From Georgenia ruanii (lineage in GTDB: Bacteria; Actinomycetota; Actinomycetes; Actinomycetales; Actinomycetaceae): DNA of 64,000 bases. The translations under genes and the position numbers were made by a program. The stretch's first letter is position 1; every line of letters starts with the position of its first letter. The notes beneath the pieces are model-generated. The model saw nothing but the letters and a program-made list of their open reading frames with translations, was not told the origin of the DNA and searched no databases. Location: contig NZ_VUKE01000014.1 of the NCBI RefSeq assembly GCF_009193175.1, forward strand, positions 1-64,000, read 5' to 3'. Below are positions 1-7,699 of the stretch, piece by piece.

Positions 1-16
1 AGGTAGCGTCGGGCAC

Positions 17-71
17 GTCGAGGTCTTTCAGATGGCTGGCGTAGGAACCTCCATCTTCGGAAGACCTCGAC
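17..71. repeat. Imperfect nested inverted repeat at the left edge
   Basis: An 11-bp perfect inverted repeat (17-27 with 61-71) encloses a second 6-bp one (30-35 with 51-56). Together they could fold into a long interrupted hairpin. No gene can be supported in positions 1-125. The structure could be the remnant of a mobile-element end or the tail of a transcript that starts outside the window. The function is unknown. Confidence 0.4.
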
Positions 72-129
72 CTCTATCCGGCCAACGACGCGCCCACCCC
101 CGCTACACCCTCAACTGCGAAGAGCCAGA

Positions 130-173
130 AAACGGCCCCTGTCCTGGAACCGAAGTCCCAGGACAGGGGCCGT
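130..173 (-). terminator. Intrinsic terminator of the tRNA-Leu gene
   Basis: A perfect 16-bp stem (132-147 with 158-173) and a 10-nt loop lie just downstream of the tRNA-Leu 3' end. Read on the minus strand the stem is followed by a short T run, as expected for a Rho-independent terminator. Confidence 0.85.
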
Positions 174-183
174 CTTCCTGCGG

Positions 184-267
184 TGCGCGAGGGGGGAGTT
201 GAACCCCCACGCCCTCTCGGGCACACGGACCTGAACCGTGCGCGTCTGCCTATTCCGCCACTCGCGC
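184..267 (-). tRNA. tRNA-Leu (anticodon CAG)
   Basis: The minus strand folds into a class II (long variable arm) cloverleaf. It has a 7-bp acceptor stem (261-267 with 185-191), an anticodon stem CACGG/CCGTG enclosing a 7-nt loop with CAG at positions 34-36, a variable arm CCCGAGAGGG and a TTCAACTC T-loop region. CAG reads leucine CUG codons, the dominant Leu codon in high-GC genomes. CCA is not completely encoded. A strong terminator follows. Confidence 0.97.
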
Positions 268-699
268 ATGCTTGATCAGCGCTGGCAAGACTAGCACGCG
301 ACCGCAGCCCCACCCGAACCGTTCCGGACCCGCCGGAGCGTGATCCTGACCACGCCGCCGTCGGCCGCCGGGCCCGCAGCGGCGGGACGGACCCAGCGTC
401 CGAGGCGGTCTCCGGGATCTGGTTTTCGTGACCCCGCGCACCCCCGGCACAGCTCCCCGGCGGCCCGCTGACCAGGGACGTTCCCCTTGGATCCCGCGGA
501 TCAATGCGCACCGCGCCGGGCCGTGGATGCGCGTTTTGCACGCCCCGCTGGTTACGATCGTCAAGCCGATACCGCGCGCCGGCCGCCGGCGCGCGCGGCA
601 CGGACGCCCTGGGCGTCCGAGAGTTGGCAGCCCGGGCACCCGCCCGGCACGCCCCGTCCTCGGGGTCGACGACGCGCGGCAGGCGGAGGGAGGTGCGCG
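268..699. other. Intergenic region between tRNA-Leu and fhaA
   Basis: This 432-bp divergent region must carry the promoters of tRNA-Leu (leftward) and of the fhaA operon (rightward). A TACGAT sequence at 553-558 is a possible -10 element for fhaA, but I see no convincing -35. No ORF here has a believable start or protein. Confidence 0.4.
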
Positions 700-1419
700 A
701 TGGGAGTCCTGGACCGGTTCGAGAAGGGCGTCGAGCACATCGTCAGCGCGGCGTTCTCCAAGGCGTTCCGCAGCGAGGTCAAGCCCGTGGAGATCGCCTC
801 GGCCATCCGGCGCGAGATGGACGACCGCGCCGCCGCGGTCTCCCGCGGCCGCACCGTCGTGCCCAACCAGTTCACCGTGCAGCTCTCCCCCACCGACCTC
901 GACCAGATCGAGCAGTGGGGCGCCGACGCCCTGGCCGACGAGATGGTCGGCGCGGCCACCGACTACGCCGGCTCGCAGCGCTACTCCTTCGTCGGCCCGG
1001 TCGAGGTCGCCTTCGAGGAGGACGAGTCCCTCACCACCGGTCGGTTCGCCGTCCACTCGGCCAGCCGGCGCGGCGCGGTCGCCCCCGCCACGGCCGCCGT
1101 CGCCTCGCCGCGCCACCCCATCGTCGACATCGACGGCCAGCGCTACCTCCTCACCGGCCCGGTCACCGTCATCGGCCGCGGCAGCGAGGCGGACATCGTC
1201 GTCGACGACTCCGGCGTCTCCCGCCGCCACCTCGAGATCCGCGTGACGCCCGGGGGGATCATCGCCACCGACCTCGGCTCCACCAACGGCACCTATGTCG
1301 AGGGGCACCGGATCGACGCCGCCACGCTCGTGGACGGCAACACGATCACCATCGGCCGCACCCGGATCATGTTCTGGACCGGCGCGGAGGATGACGACAC
1401 GAGCCACGGCGGCAGGTGA
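700..1419 (+). CDS. fhaA: FhaA: FHA-domain protein with N-terminal DUF3662
   Basis: This is a 239-residue cytoplasmic phosphothreonine-binding adaptor. Residues 1 to about 112 match the DUF3662 domain at the start of actinobacterial FhaA (opening MGVLDRFEKGVEHIV). Residues about 145-230 are an FHA domain with the GRGSEADIVVDDS, SRRH and DLGSTNGTY motifs that contact phosphothreonine. In mycobacteria FhaA binds the phosphorylated pseudokinase domain of MurJ and restrains peptidoglycan precursor export. A MurJ-pseudokinase fusion is encoded at 41953-46017. The linker is much shorter than in M. tuberculosis FhaA (527 residues). The ATG at 700 has the purine-rich site GGAGGGAGGT a few bases upstream, so the longer upstream ORF extension is rejected. 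It is the first gene of the operon running to pknB. Confidence 0.96.
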   Translation: MGVLDRFEKGVEHIVSAAFSKAFRSEVKPVEIASAIRREMDDRAAAVSRGRTVVPNQFTVQLSPTDLDQIEQWGADALADEMVGAATDYAGSQRYSFVGPVEVAFEEDESLTTGRFAVHSASRRGAVAPATAAVASPRHPIVDIDGQRYLLTGPVTVIGRGSEADIVVDDSGVSRRHLEIRVTPGGIIATDLGSTNGTYVEGHRIDAATLVDGNTITIGRTRIMFWTGAEDDDTSHGGR

Positions 1420-1429
1420 CCGACCCCGA

Positions 1430-1915
1430 ATGAGCGAGCTCGTCCTGACCCTGCTGCGCGTGGGCTATCTCGTGCTGCTGTGGGGCTTCGTCCTCGCCGC
1501 CCTGGCGGTGCTGCGCCGCGACATCTTCGGCACCCGCGTCACCCCGCGCGGCCCGGGCCGGCCCGCCCGCGCGCCCCGCAACCGCCGGCCCGCCAACGGC
1601 GCCGCCGCCGCGCCCGCCCGCGGGACTCCCACCCGCCTGGTCGTGACCGAGGGCCCGCTGTCCGGCACCACCATCCCGCTGGGGCCCTCCTCCATCGTCG
1701 TGGGCCGGGCCCCGAGCTGTTCCCTCGTCCTCGACGACGACTACTCCTCCAGCCGGCACGCGCGCTTCTTCCCCAAGGACGGCACGTGGTGGATCGAGGA
1801 CCTCGGCTCCACCAACGGCACGGTGGTCGGTGGCGAGCGGATCAGCCAGCCCGTCCCGGTGCCGCCCGGTACCCCGGTGCGCATCGGCCAGACCCGCATC
1901 GAGCTGCGCCGGTGA
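1430..1915 (+). CDS. fhaB: FhaB/FipA: membrane-anchored FHA-domain protein
   Basis: The protein has 161 residues. An N-terminal transmembrane helix (about residues 5-25) is followed by an Arg/Pro/Ala-rich linker and a C-terminal FHA domain (about 70-161) with VVGRAPSCSLVLDDD, SSRHA and DLGSTNGT motifs. In mycobacteria the equivalent (FipA) is a substrate of the Ser/Thr kinases and supports division under stress. It lies 10 bp after fhaA and 4 bp before pstP, so co-transcription is certain on spacing grounds. The start at MSELVLTLL keeps the membrane anchor intact. Confidence 0.94.
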   Translation: MSELVLTLLRVGYLVLLWGFVLAALAVLRRDIFGTRVTPRGPGRPARAPRNRRPANGAAAAPARGTPTRLVVTEGPLSGTTIPLGPSSIVVGRAPSCSLVLDDDYSSSRHARFFPKDGTWWIEDLGSTNGTVVGGERISQPVPVPPGTPVRIGQTRIELRR

Positions 1916-1919
1916 CCGC

Positions 1920-3239
1920 ATGAGCATCCAGCTGCGCTTCGCCGCCCGCTCGGACGTGGGCCTGGTCCGCTCCGCCAACCAGGACTCGGGCTATGCCGGC
2001 CCGCACCTGCTCGTCCTCGCCGACGGGATGGGCGGGCCCGCGGGCGGCGACATCGCCTCCTCCGTCGCCGTGGCGCACCTCGCCGCCCTCGACGACGCCC
2101 ACGGCGCCGACGACCTGCTGGACCTGCTGCGCGGCGCCGTCGCCGACGCGCACGCCGAGCTCGTCGCCCGCTCCGAGGCCGACGCCGACCTCGCCGGCCT
2201 GGGCACCACCTGCATCGCCGTGCTGCGCTCGGGCAACAAGCTCGCCATGGTGCACATCGGCGACTCGCGCGCCTACCTGCTGCGCGACGGGGTGCTCACC
2301 CAGGTGACCGAGGACCACACCTTCGTCCAGTTCCTCGTGAGCACCGGGCGGCTGACCCCTGAGCAGGCCGAGCGGCACCCGCAGCGCAACGTCATCCTCC
2401 GGGCCCTGGGCGACAACGACGGCGAGGTCCAGCTCGACGAGTCCTTGCGCGAGGCGGTCCCGGGCGACCGCTGGCTGCTCGCCTCCGACGGCCTCTTCGG
2501 CGTCGTCTCTCACGACACCATCGCCGACACCCTGAAGCAGATCGACGACCCCGGCGCCTGCGCGGAGGAGCTCATCACGCTCGCGCTGCGCGGCGGCGGC
2601 CCGGACAACGTCACCTGCGTCATCGCCGACGTCGTCGAGACCGGTGCGGGCCGCGCGCCCGACACCACCCCGCACGTCGTGGGTGCCGCCGCCCACGACC
2701 GCCAGCGGGCGACGCGGGGCGGCGACGGGCCGGCCGCCCGCGCGGCCGCGCTGGTGCGTGCCGCCACGCCGGAGGAGCCGGCGCGCGAGGAGGCGGAGGA
2801 GCCCTCCCGGGGCCGGCGCTGGGTGGGCCGCGCCGTCGCCGCGGTGCTCGTCGTCCTGGCGCTGGCTGCCGCCGCCTGGGCCGGGTACCGGTGGACCCAG
2901 ACCCAGTACTTCGTCGCGCCCGACGGCGACAGCGTCGCCATCTACCGCGGCATCCCCCAGGAGCTCGGCCCGCTGAGCCTGGCGCGGCTGCACGAGCGCA
3001 CCGACCTGCGCATCGACGACCTCACCCCGGTGGCCCAGGCCCGCCTGGAGGAGCCGATCACGCGCGCCTCGCTGGCGGACGCCCAGGCCGTGGTGGACAA
3101 CCTGCGCGGGTCCATCCGCAAGGAGCCGGCCGTCCCGTCGCCGGCGCCGGAGGGCGCCGCCCCCGCCCCGGACGGCGCCGCCCCGACGCCCGCCACCGCG
3201 TCGCCGGGTGCGCCGGCCCCGGCCACCGGGGGCGCCTGA
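1920..3239 (+). CDS. pstP: PstP: PP2C-family Ser/Thr protein phosphatase
   Basis: This 439-residue enzyme removes phosphate from proteins phosphorylated by PknA and PknB, and from the kinases themselves. The catalytic PP2C domain spans residues about 1-240. Metal-binding motifs include ANQDS near the N-terminus, ADGMGG, GDSRAYL, LASDGLFG and GGPDNVT. A juxtamembrane segment leads to one transmembrane helix (about 302-322) and an exported Ala/Pro-rich tail. The start codon sits 4 bp after fhaB, and the stop overlaps the rodA start (TGATG), implying translational coupling. It is the only phosphatase in the operon, paired with the two kinases downstream. Confidence 0.97.
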   Translation: MSIQLRFAARSDVGLVRSANQDSGYAGPHLLVLADGMGGPAGGDIASSVAVAHLAALDDAHGADDLLDLLRGAVADAHAELVARSEADADLAGLGTTCIAVLRSGNKLAMVHIGDSRAYLLRDGVLTQVTEDHTFVQFLVSTGRLTPEQAERHPQRNVILRALGDNDGEVQLDESLREAVPGDRWLLASDGLFGVVSHDTIADTLKQIDDPGACAEELITLALRGGGPDNVTCVIADVVETGAGRAPDTTPHVVGAAAHDRQRATRGGDGPAARAAALVRAATPEEPAREEAEEPSRGRRWVGRAVAAVLVVLALAAAAWAGYRWTQTQYFVAPDGDSVAIYRGIPQELGPLSLARLHERTDLRIDDLTPVAQARLEEPITRASLADAQAVVDNLRGSIRKEPAVPSPAPEGAAPAPDGAAPTPATASPGAPAPATGGA

Positions 3240-4690
3240 TGGCCATCGTGAGCGAGCAGCGGGCGCGCACGGGCCGCGGCGCGGAGCTGGTCCTCCTGGC
3301 CTTCGCCCTGCTGCTCACGCTGTTCTCGTACGCCCAGGTGGGCCTGACGGCCACCGGGGAGGTACCGACCAACCTCGGCGCGCTGGCCGGGGTGATGATC
3401 CTCGTCGCTGTCGTCGCGCACCTGCTCATCCGCTGGCGCGCCCCGTACGCCGACCCGGTGATGCTGCCCGTGGTCGTCGCGCTCAACGGCGTGGGCCTGA
3501 CGATGATCTACCGCATCGACGTCGCCAAGGACCTGCCCGGGGCGCCCAACGCCGACCGGCAGATGCTCTGGACCCTGGTGGGCCTGGCCTGCGCCGTCGC
3601 CGTCCTGTGGTTCCTGCGCGACCACCGGGTGCTGCGCCGCTACACCTACACCGCCATGGTGGTCGGCCTCGTCCTGCTCGTGCTGCCGGTTCTGCCGGTG
3701 CTGGGCCGCAGCATCAACGGCGCCCGCATCTGGATCGGGCTGGGCCCGCTGTCCTTCCAGCCCGCCGAGCTGGCCAAGATCGTCCTGGCCGTCTTCTTCG
3801 CCGGCTATCTCGTGACCAACCGGGACAACCTCGCCCTGACCGGACGGAAGGTCCTCGGCCTGCAGCTGCCGCGCGCGCGGTACCTCGGGCCCATCCTCGC
3901 CGCCTGGGCGGTCTCGCTCGCCGTCCTCGTCCTCGAGCGCGACCTGGGCACCTCGCTGCTGTTCTTCGGGCTGTTCGTGGCGATGCTCTACGTCGCCACC
4001 GAGCGGCTGAGCTGGATCCTCATCGGGTTGGTCCTCTTCGCCGGCGGCGCGATGCTGGCGGCCTCGCTCTTCCCGCACGTCGGGGCCCGGTTCGACGTGT
4101 GGCTCCACGCCCTGGACCCGGCGGTCTACGACCGCAACCCCGGCGGGTCCGGCCAGCTCGTGCAGGGCCTGTTCGGCCTCGCCTCGGGCGGTCTCATGGG
4201 CACCGGCTGGGGCGCCGGGCAGCCACAGCTCGTGCCATACGCCAACTCCGACTTCATCGTCGCCTCCCTCGGCGAGGAGCTCGGTCTCACCGGCCTGCTG
4301 GCGCTGCTCGGGCTCTACCTCGTCCTCGCCGAGCGCGGCATGCGCGCCGCCATCGGGGTGCGCGACGGCTTCGGCAAGCTGCTCGCTTCCGGGCTGGCCT
4401 TCGTCATCGCGTTCCAGTGCTTCGTCGTGGTCGGTGGCGTCACCCGGCTCATCCCGCTCACCGGCCTGACCATGCCGTTCCTCGCCCTGGGCGGGTCCTC
4501 GCTCGTGTCGAACTGGATCATCCTCGCGCTGCTGCTGCGCATCTCCGACGCCGCCCGCCGCCCCGCGCCCACCCCGGCGGGACCGCCGCCGCCCGCCGAA
4601 GGCGACGCCGTCCAGCCGGTCGTGCCCGGCGAGAGCCGGCCCGCCGGCCCCGAGGACGGCCAGGCCACCGAGGTGGTGAGGCTCCCGTGA
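3239..4690 (+). CDS. rodA: RodA/FtsW-family SEDS peptidoglycan glycosyltransferase
   Basis: This is a 483-residue polytopic membrane protein with about ten hydrophobic segments, polymerising lipid II into glycan strands. Family signatures are the DFIVASLGEELGL segment and the C-terminal LTGLTMPFLALGGSSLVSN motif before the last helix. A cytoplasmic Pro-rich tail of about 45 residues follows. The ATG overlaps the pstP stop by 1 bp, and the stop overlaps the GTG of pbpA by 4 bp. Such a SEDS-PBP pair normally forms one elongation/division synthase. In this operon position the family is called RodA, although sequence alone does not separate elongation from division roles. Confidence 0.95.
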   Translation: MAIVSEQRARTGRGAELVLLAFALLLTLFSYAQVGLTATGEVPTNLGALAGVMILVAVVAHLLIRWRAPYADPVMLPVVVALNGVGLTMIYRIDVAKDLPGAPNADRQMLWTLVGLACAVAVLWFLRDHRVLRRYTYTAMVVGLVLLVLPVLPVLGRSINGARIWIGLGPLSFQPAELAKIVLAVFFAGYLVTNRDNLALTGRKVLGLQLPRARYLGPILAAWAVSLAVLVLERDLGTSLLFFGLFVAMLYVATERLSWILIGLVLFAGGAMLAASLFPHVGARFDVWLHALDPAVYDRNPGGSGQLVQGLFGLASGGLMGTGWGAGQPQLVPYANSDFIVASLGEELGLTGLLALLGLYLVLAERGMRAAIGVRDGFGKLLASGLAFVIAFQCFVVVGGVTRLIPLTGLTMPFLALGGSSLVSNWIILALLLRISDAARRPAPTPAGPPPPAEGDAVQPVVPGESRPAGPEDGQATEVVRLP

Positions 4691-6147
4691 ACAAGCAGGT
4701 CCGCCACCTGGCGACCGTGGTCGCGGTGATGTTCCTCGCGCTGATGGTCAGCGCCACGTCCGTGCAGTTCTTCCAGGCCTCGAAGCTCAACAACGACGGC
4801 CGCAACGTGCGCACCGTCTACCGCGAGTTCGGGCGGGACCGGGGCCCGATCGTGGTGGCCGGGGAGGCCATCGCGTCGTCGGCGCCGGTCGACGACGTCT
4901 ACGGCTACCAGCGCTCCTACGCCTACGGTCCGCTGTACGCCCATTCCACGGGCTACTTCTCCACGGCGTTCAACAACATGACCGGCCTGGAGCGGAGCGC
5001 GAACGACGTCCTCAACGGCACGTCCAGCTCGCTGCTGCTCCAGCGCATCCAGACCCTCTTCACCGGCAACCAGCCCCAGGGCGGGGCGGTCGAGCTCACC
5101 CTCGACCCGGCCGCGCAGCTGGCCGCGACGAAGGGCCTGGGCGACCAGCGCGGCGCCGTCGTCGCCCTGGACCCGGACACCGGCGCGATCCTGGCCATGG
5201 TCTCCTCGCCGAGCTACGACCCCAACGCCCTGGCCACCCACTCCCGCAAGGACGCCCAGGCGGCGCTCGACGCGCTGCAGGCCGACGAGGGCAAGCCGCT
5301 GGTCAACCGCGCGATCGCGGGCGACCAGTACGCGCCGGGCTCGAGCTTCAAGCTCATCACCGCCTCGGCCATGCTCGAGAGCGGCAAGTACTCGGTGGAC
5401 TCCATGGTCCCCGCGCCCACCGAGATGCAGCTGCCGCAGTCGACGCAGATCCTCAACAACCCCGGCAACCTGCCCTGCGGGGACGGCTCCGGGGAGGTGA
5501 CGTTCACCCAGGCGCTCAAGCAGTCCTGCAACACCCCCTTCTCCACCGCCGGCATGGAGCTGGGCGACGAGGCGATGCGCAAGCAGGCCGAGGCGTACGG
5601 CTTCGGCGAGCCCCTCCAGGTGCCGCTGAAGGTCACCGCCTCGCGCTTCCCGGAGACCCAGAGCCAGGCCGAGCTGGCCATGGCGTCCATCGGGCAGGCG
5701 AGCGTGCGCGTGACCCCCATGCAGATGGCGATGGTGGGCGCGGCCATCGCCAACGGCGGGGTGCAGATGCAGCCGTACCTGGTGGCCCGCGAGCTCACCG
5801 CCGACCTCGAGGTCGTCTCCACCACCAAGCCCAAGGAGCTGCGCCGGCCGATCTCCGCCAGCACCGCCGACCAGCTCACCCAGATGATGCAGGAGGTCGT
5901 GCGCTCGGGCACCGGCAAGCACGCGCAGATCCCCGGGGTCACGGTGGCGGGCAAGACCGGCACGGCCGAGATCGCCAAGGGCATCGCCCCGCACGCGTGG
6001 TTCGTCGGCTTCGCCGGGGAGGGGGACAAGCGGGTCGCCGTGGCCGTCGTCGTGGAGAACGGCGGGCACGAGGGCGAGGGTGCCTCCGGCGGCACCACGG
6101 CCGCGCCGATCGCCCGCGACGTCATGGCGGCGGTGCTGGGCAAGTGA
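4687..6147 (+). CDS. pbpA: PbpA: class B penicillin-binding protein (transpeptidase)
   Basis: The 486-residue protein has a short cytoplasmic start, one N-terminal transmembrane helix (about 8-28), a dimerisation-type region and a transpeptidase domain. Active-site motifs are the nucleophile serine in SSFK (219-222), SCN (280-282) and KTGTAE (423-428), all intact. It cross-links peptide stems on strands made by the SEDS partner encoded just upstream. The GTG start at 4687 overlaps the rodA stop. The M. tuberculosis PbpA equivalent is about the same size (491). Confidence 0.96.
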   Translation: MNKQVRHLATVVAVMFLALMVSATSVQFFQASKLNNDGRNVRTVYREFGRDRGPIVVAGEAIASSAPVDDVYGYQRSYAYGPLYAHSTGYFSTAFNNMTGLERSANDVLNGTSSSLLLQRIQTLFTGNQPQGGAVELTLDPAAQLAATKGLGDQRGAVVALDPDTGAILAMVSSPSYDPNALATHSRKDAQAALDALQADEGKPLVNRAIAGDQYAPGSSFKLITASAMLESGKYSVDSMVPAPTEMQLPQSTQILNNPGNLPCGDGSGEVTFTQALKQSCNTPFSTAGMELGDEAMRKQAEAYGFGEPLQVPLKVTASRFPETQSQAELAMASIGQASVRVTPMQMAMVGAAIANGGVQMQPYLVARELTADLEVVSTTKPKELRRPISASTADQLTQMMQEVVRSGTGKHAQIPGVTVAGKTGTAEIAKGIAPHAWFVGFAGEGDKRVAVAVVVENGGHEGEGASGGTTAAPIARDVMAAVLGK

Positions 6148-6157
6148 GCGGGTCACG

Positions 6158-7699
6158 GTGAGGCCACGTTCCGGTCTCGTCCTCGGCGGGCGGTACGAGC
6201 TCACCGAGCGCATCGCCGTCGGGGGGATGGGCGAGGTGTGGCAGGCGCGCGACCGCCGGCTCGGCGCCACGGTCGCCGCGAAGGTGCTGCGCGCGGAGCT
6301 CGTCGGCAACGACCTCTTCCTCAACCGGCTGCGCACCGAGGCACGCAACTCCGCGGGCCTGCGCCACCCGAACCTCGCGGCGCTGCTCGACCACGGCGAG
6401 CAGGAGGGGTCCGGCTACCTCGTCATGGAGCTCGTGCCCGGCGAGACCCTGGCGGACCGGCTCGAGCGTGAGGCCACCATCGCACCGGCCGAGCTGCTGC
6501 CGATCCTGATCCAGGCCTGCCACGGCCTGCACGCGGTGCACACCTCCGGGGTGGTGCACCGTGACGTCAAGCCCGCCAACCTCATCATCACCCCGCAGGG
6601 CCAGGTCAAGCTCACCGACTTCGGCATCTCCCTGGGCGCCAACCAGGCGCCGATGACGGCCGCCGGGATGGTCATGGGCACCGCCCAGTACCTGCCGCCG
6701 GAGCAGGCGATGGGCAAGGCGGCCACCGCGGCCGGGGACGTCTACGCCCTCGGCGTGGTCGCCTACGAGTGCCTGGTGGGACATCGGCCCTACACCGGCG
6801 CCACGCAGGTGGACATCGCCTTCGCCCACGTCAACACCCCGCTGCCGGCGCTGCCCGCCTCGGTGCCGGCGCCGGTGCGCGCCGTGGTCGAGCGGATGCT
6901 CGCCAAGGACCCGGCCGCGCGCCCCGCCTCCGCCCGGGCCTGCGCGACCGAGCTCGAGGAGGCCCGCACCGGGCTGGCGCCGGTCAGCCGCCGGGCCTTG
7001 CGCGCCCAGCCCCGCGCCCGGCACGTCCTCGACGACCCGACGGCGACCCCCGCCGCCCCGGCTCCGGCGCCGGGGGTCGGGCCCGGGCCGGCACCCGCGG
7101 CGCGCCGGGGCTCCACGCCCGAGCCGATCACGCCGGCGCCGGCCGTGCCGGCGCCCGTCGTCCCGGCGCCGACCGCCATGCCTCCGGCGTTCGCCCCCGT
7201 GGCGGCCCGGCGCCGCGCGGGCGCCCAGGCGGCGGTCCCCGCCCCGGCGGCCGCCGTGCCGCCGGTCTCCCCGGTCCGCCCGCTCTCGCCGGCGCCCGCG
7301 CGGGTGCTCCCGCCCGCCGCGCGTCCGGTCGTCCCGGCGCCCGCTCGCGCGGTGGCGCACACGGTGTCCCCGGCCGCCCCCGGGCCCGTGGCCGCGCCGA
7401 CCCGCGCGGCCCGGCGCGCCGCCGGGCAGCCCTCCCGCCGCCCCGCTGGGCCCGTCGGCGCGGCCCTCCCCGCCGTCGCGGCCGGACGCCGCCCGGTGCC
7501 GCGAGTACGCGGCTGGCGCCTGCCCCGCTGGGCCGAGCTGGCCGCCGACCGTGTCTGGGTCGGCACGATGACGATCGTGCTCGTGGTCCTCGTGATCTTG
7601 GTGGGGGTGGCCCTCGGTAGTCTGGGGGCCGCCGACAGCTCCTCCGCGGGCCGTGCGCCGGCGGGTTCCTATTCCTCGACAACAGTGAAGGACGACTAG
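6158..7699 (+). CDS. pknA: PknA: transmembrane Ser/Thr protein kinase without PASTA domains
   Basis: This is a 513-residue Hanks-type kinase. The kinase domain is at about 10-270 with the glycine loop VGGMGEV, catalytic Lys42, HRDVKPAN (catalytic Asp136), DFGIS and GTAQYLPPEQ. A 180-residue Pro/Ala-rich low-complexity linker follows, then a transmembrane helix (about 466-490) and a short exported tail of about 20 residues. It lacks extracellular PASTA sensors, unlike its neighbour. The GTG at 6158 is the best start. An alternative upstream start would overlap pbpA extensively. The stop overlaps the start of pknB by 1 bp. Confidence 0.93.
   Translation: MRPRSGLVLGGRYELTERIAVGGMGEVWQARDRRLGATVAAKVLRAELVGNDLFLNRLRTEARNSAGLRHPNLAALLDHGEQEGSGYLVMELVPGETLADRLEREATIAPAELLPILIQACHGLHAVHTSGVVHRDVKPANLIITPQGQVKLTDFGISLGANQAPMTAAGMVMGTAQYLPPEQAMGKAATAAGDVYALGVVAYECLVGHRPYTGATQVDIAFAHVNTPLPALPASVPAPVRAVVERMLAKDPAARPASARACATELEEARTGLAPVSRRALRAQPRARHVLDDPTATPAAPAPAPGVGPGPAPAARRGSTPEPITPAPAVPAPVVPAPTAMPPAFAPVAARRRAGAQAAVPAPAAAVPPVSPVRPLSPAPARVLPPAARPVVPAPARAVAHTVSPAAPGPVAAPTRAARRAAGQPSRRPAGPVGAALPAVAAGRRPVPRVRGWRLPRWAELAADRVWVGTMTIVLVVLVILVGVALGSLGAADSSSAGRAPAGSYSSTTVKDD

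Noticed and set aside
6158..7699. PknA glycine loop beginning with Ala instead of Gly as a sign of inactivity
   Set aside because: IAVGGMGEV is common in actinobacterial PknA homologues, and the catalytic Lys, HRD and DFG motifs are all intact.
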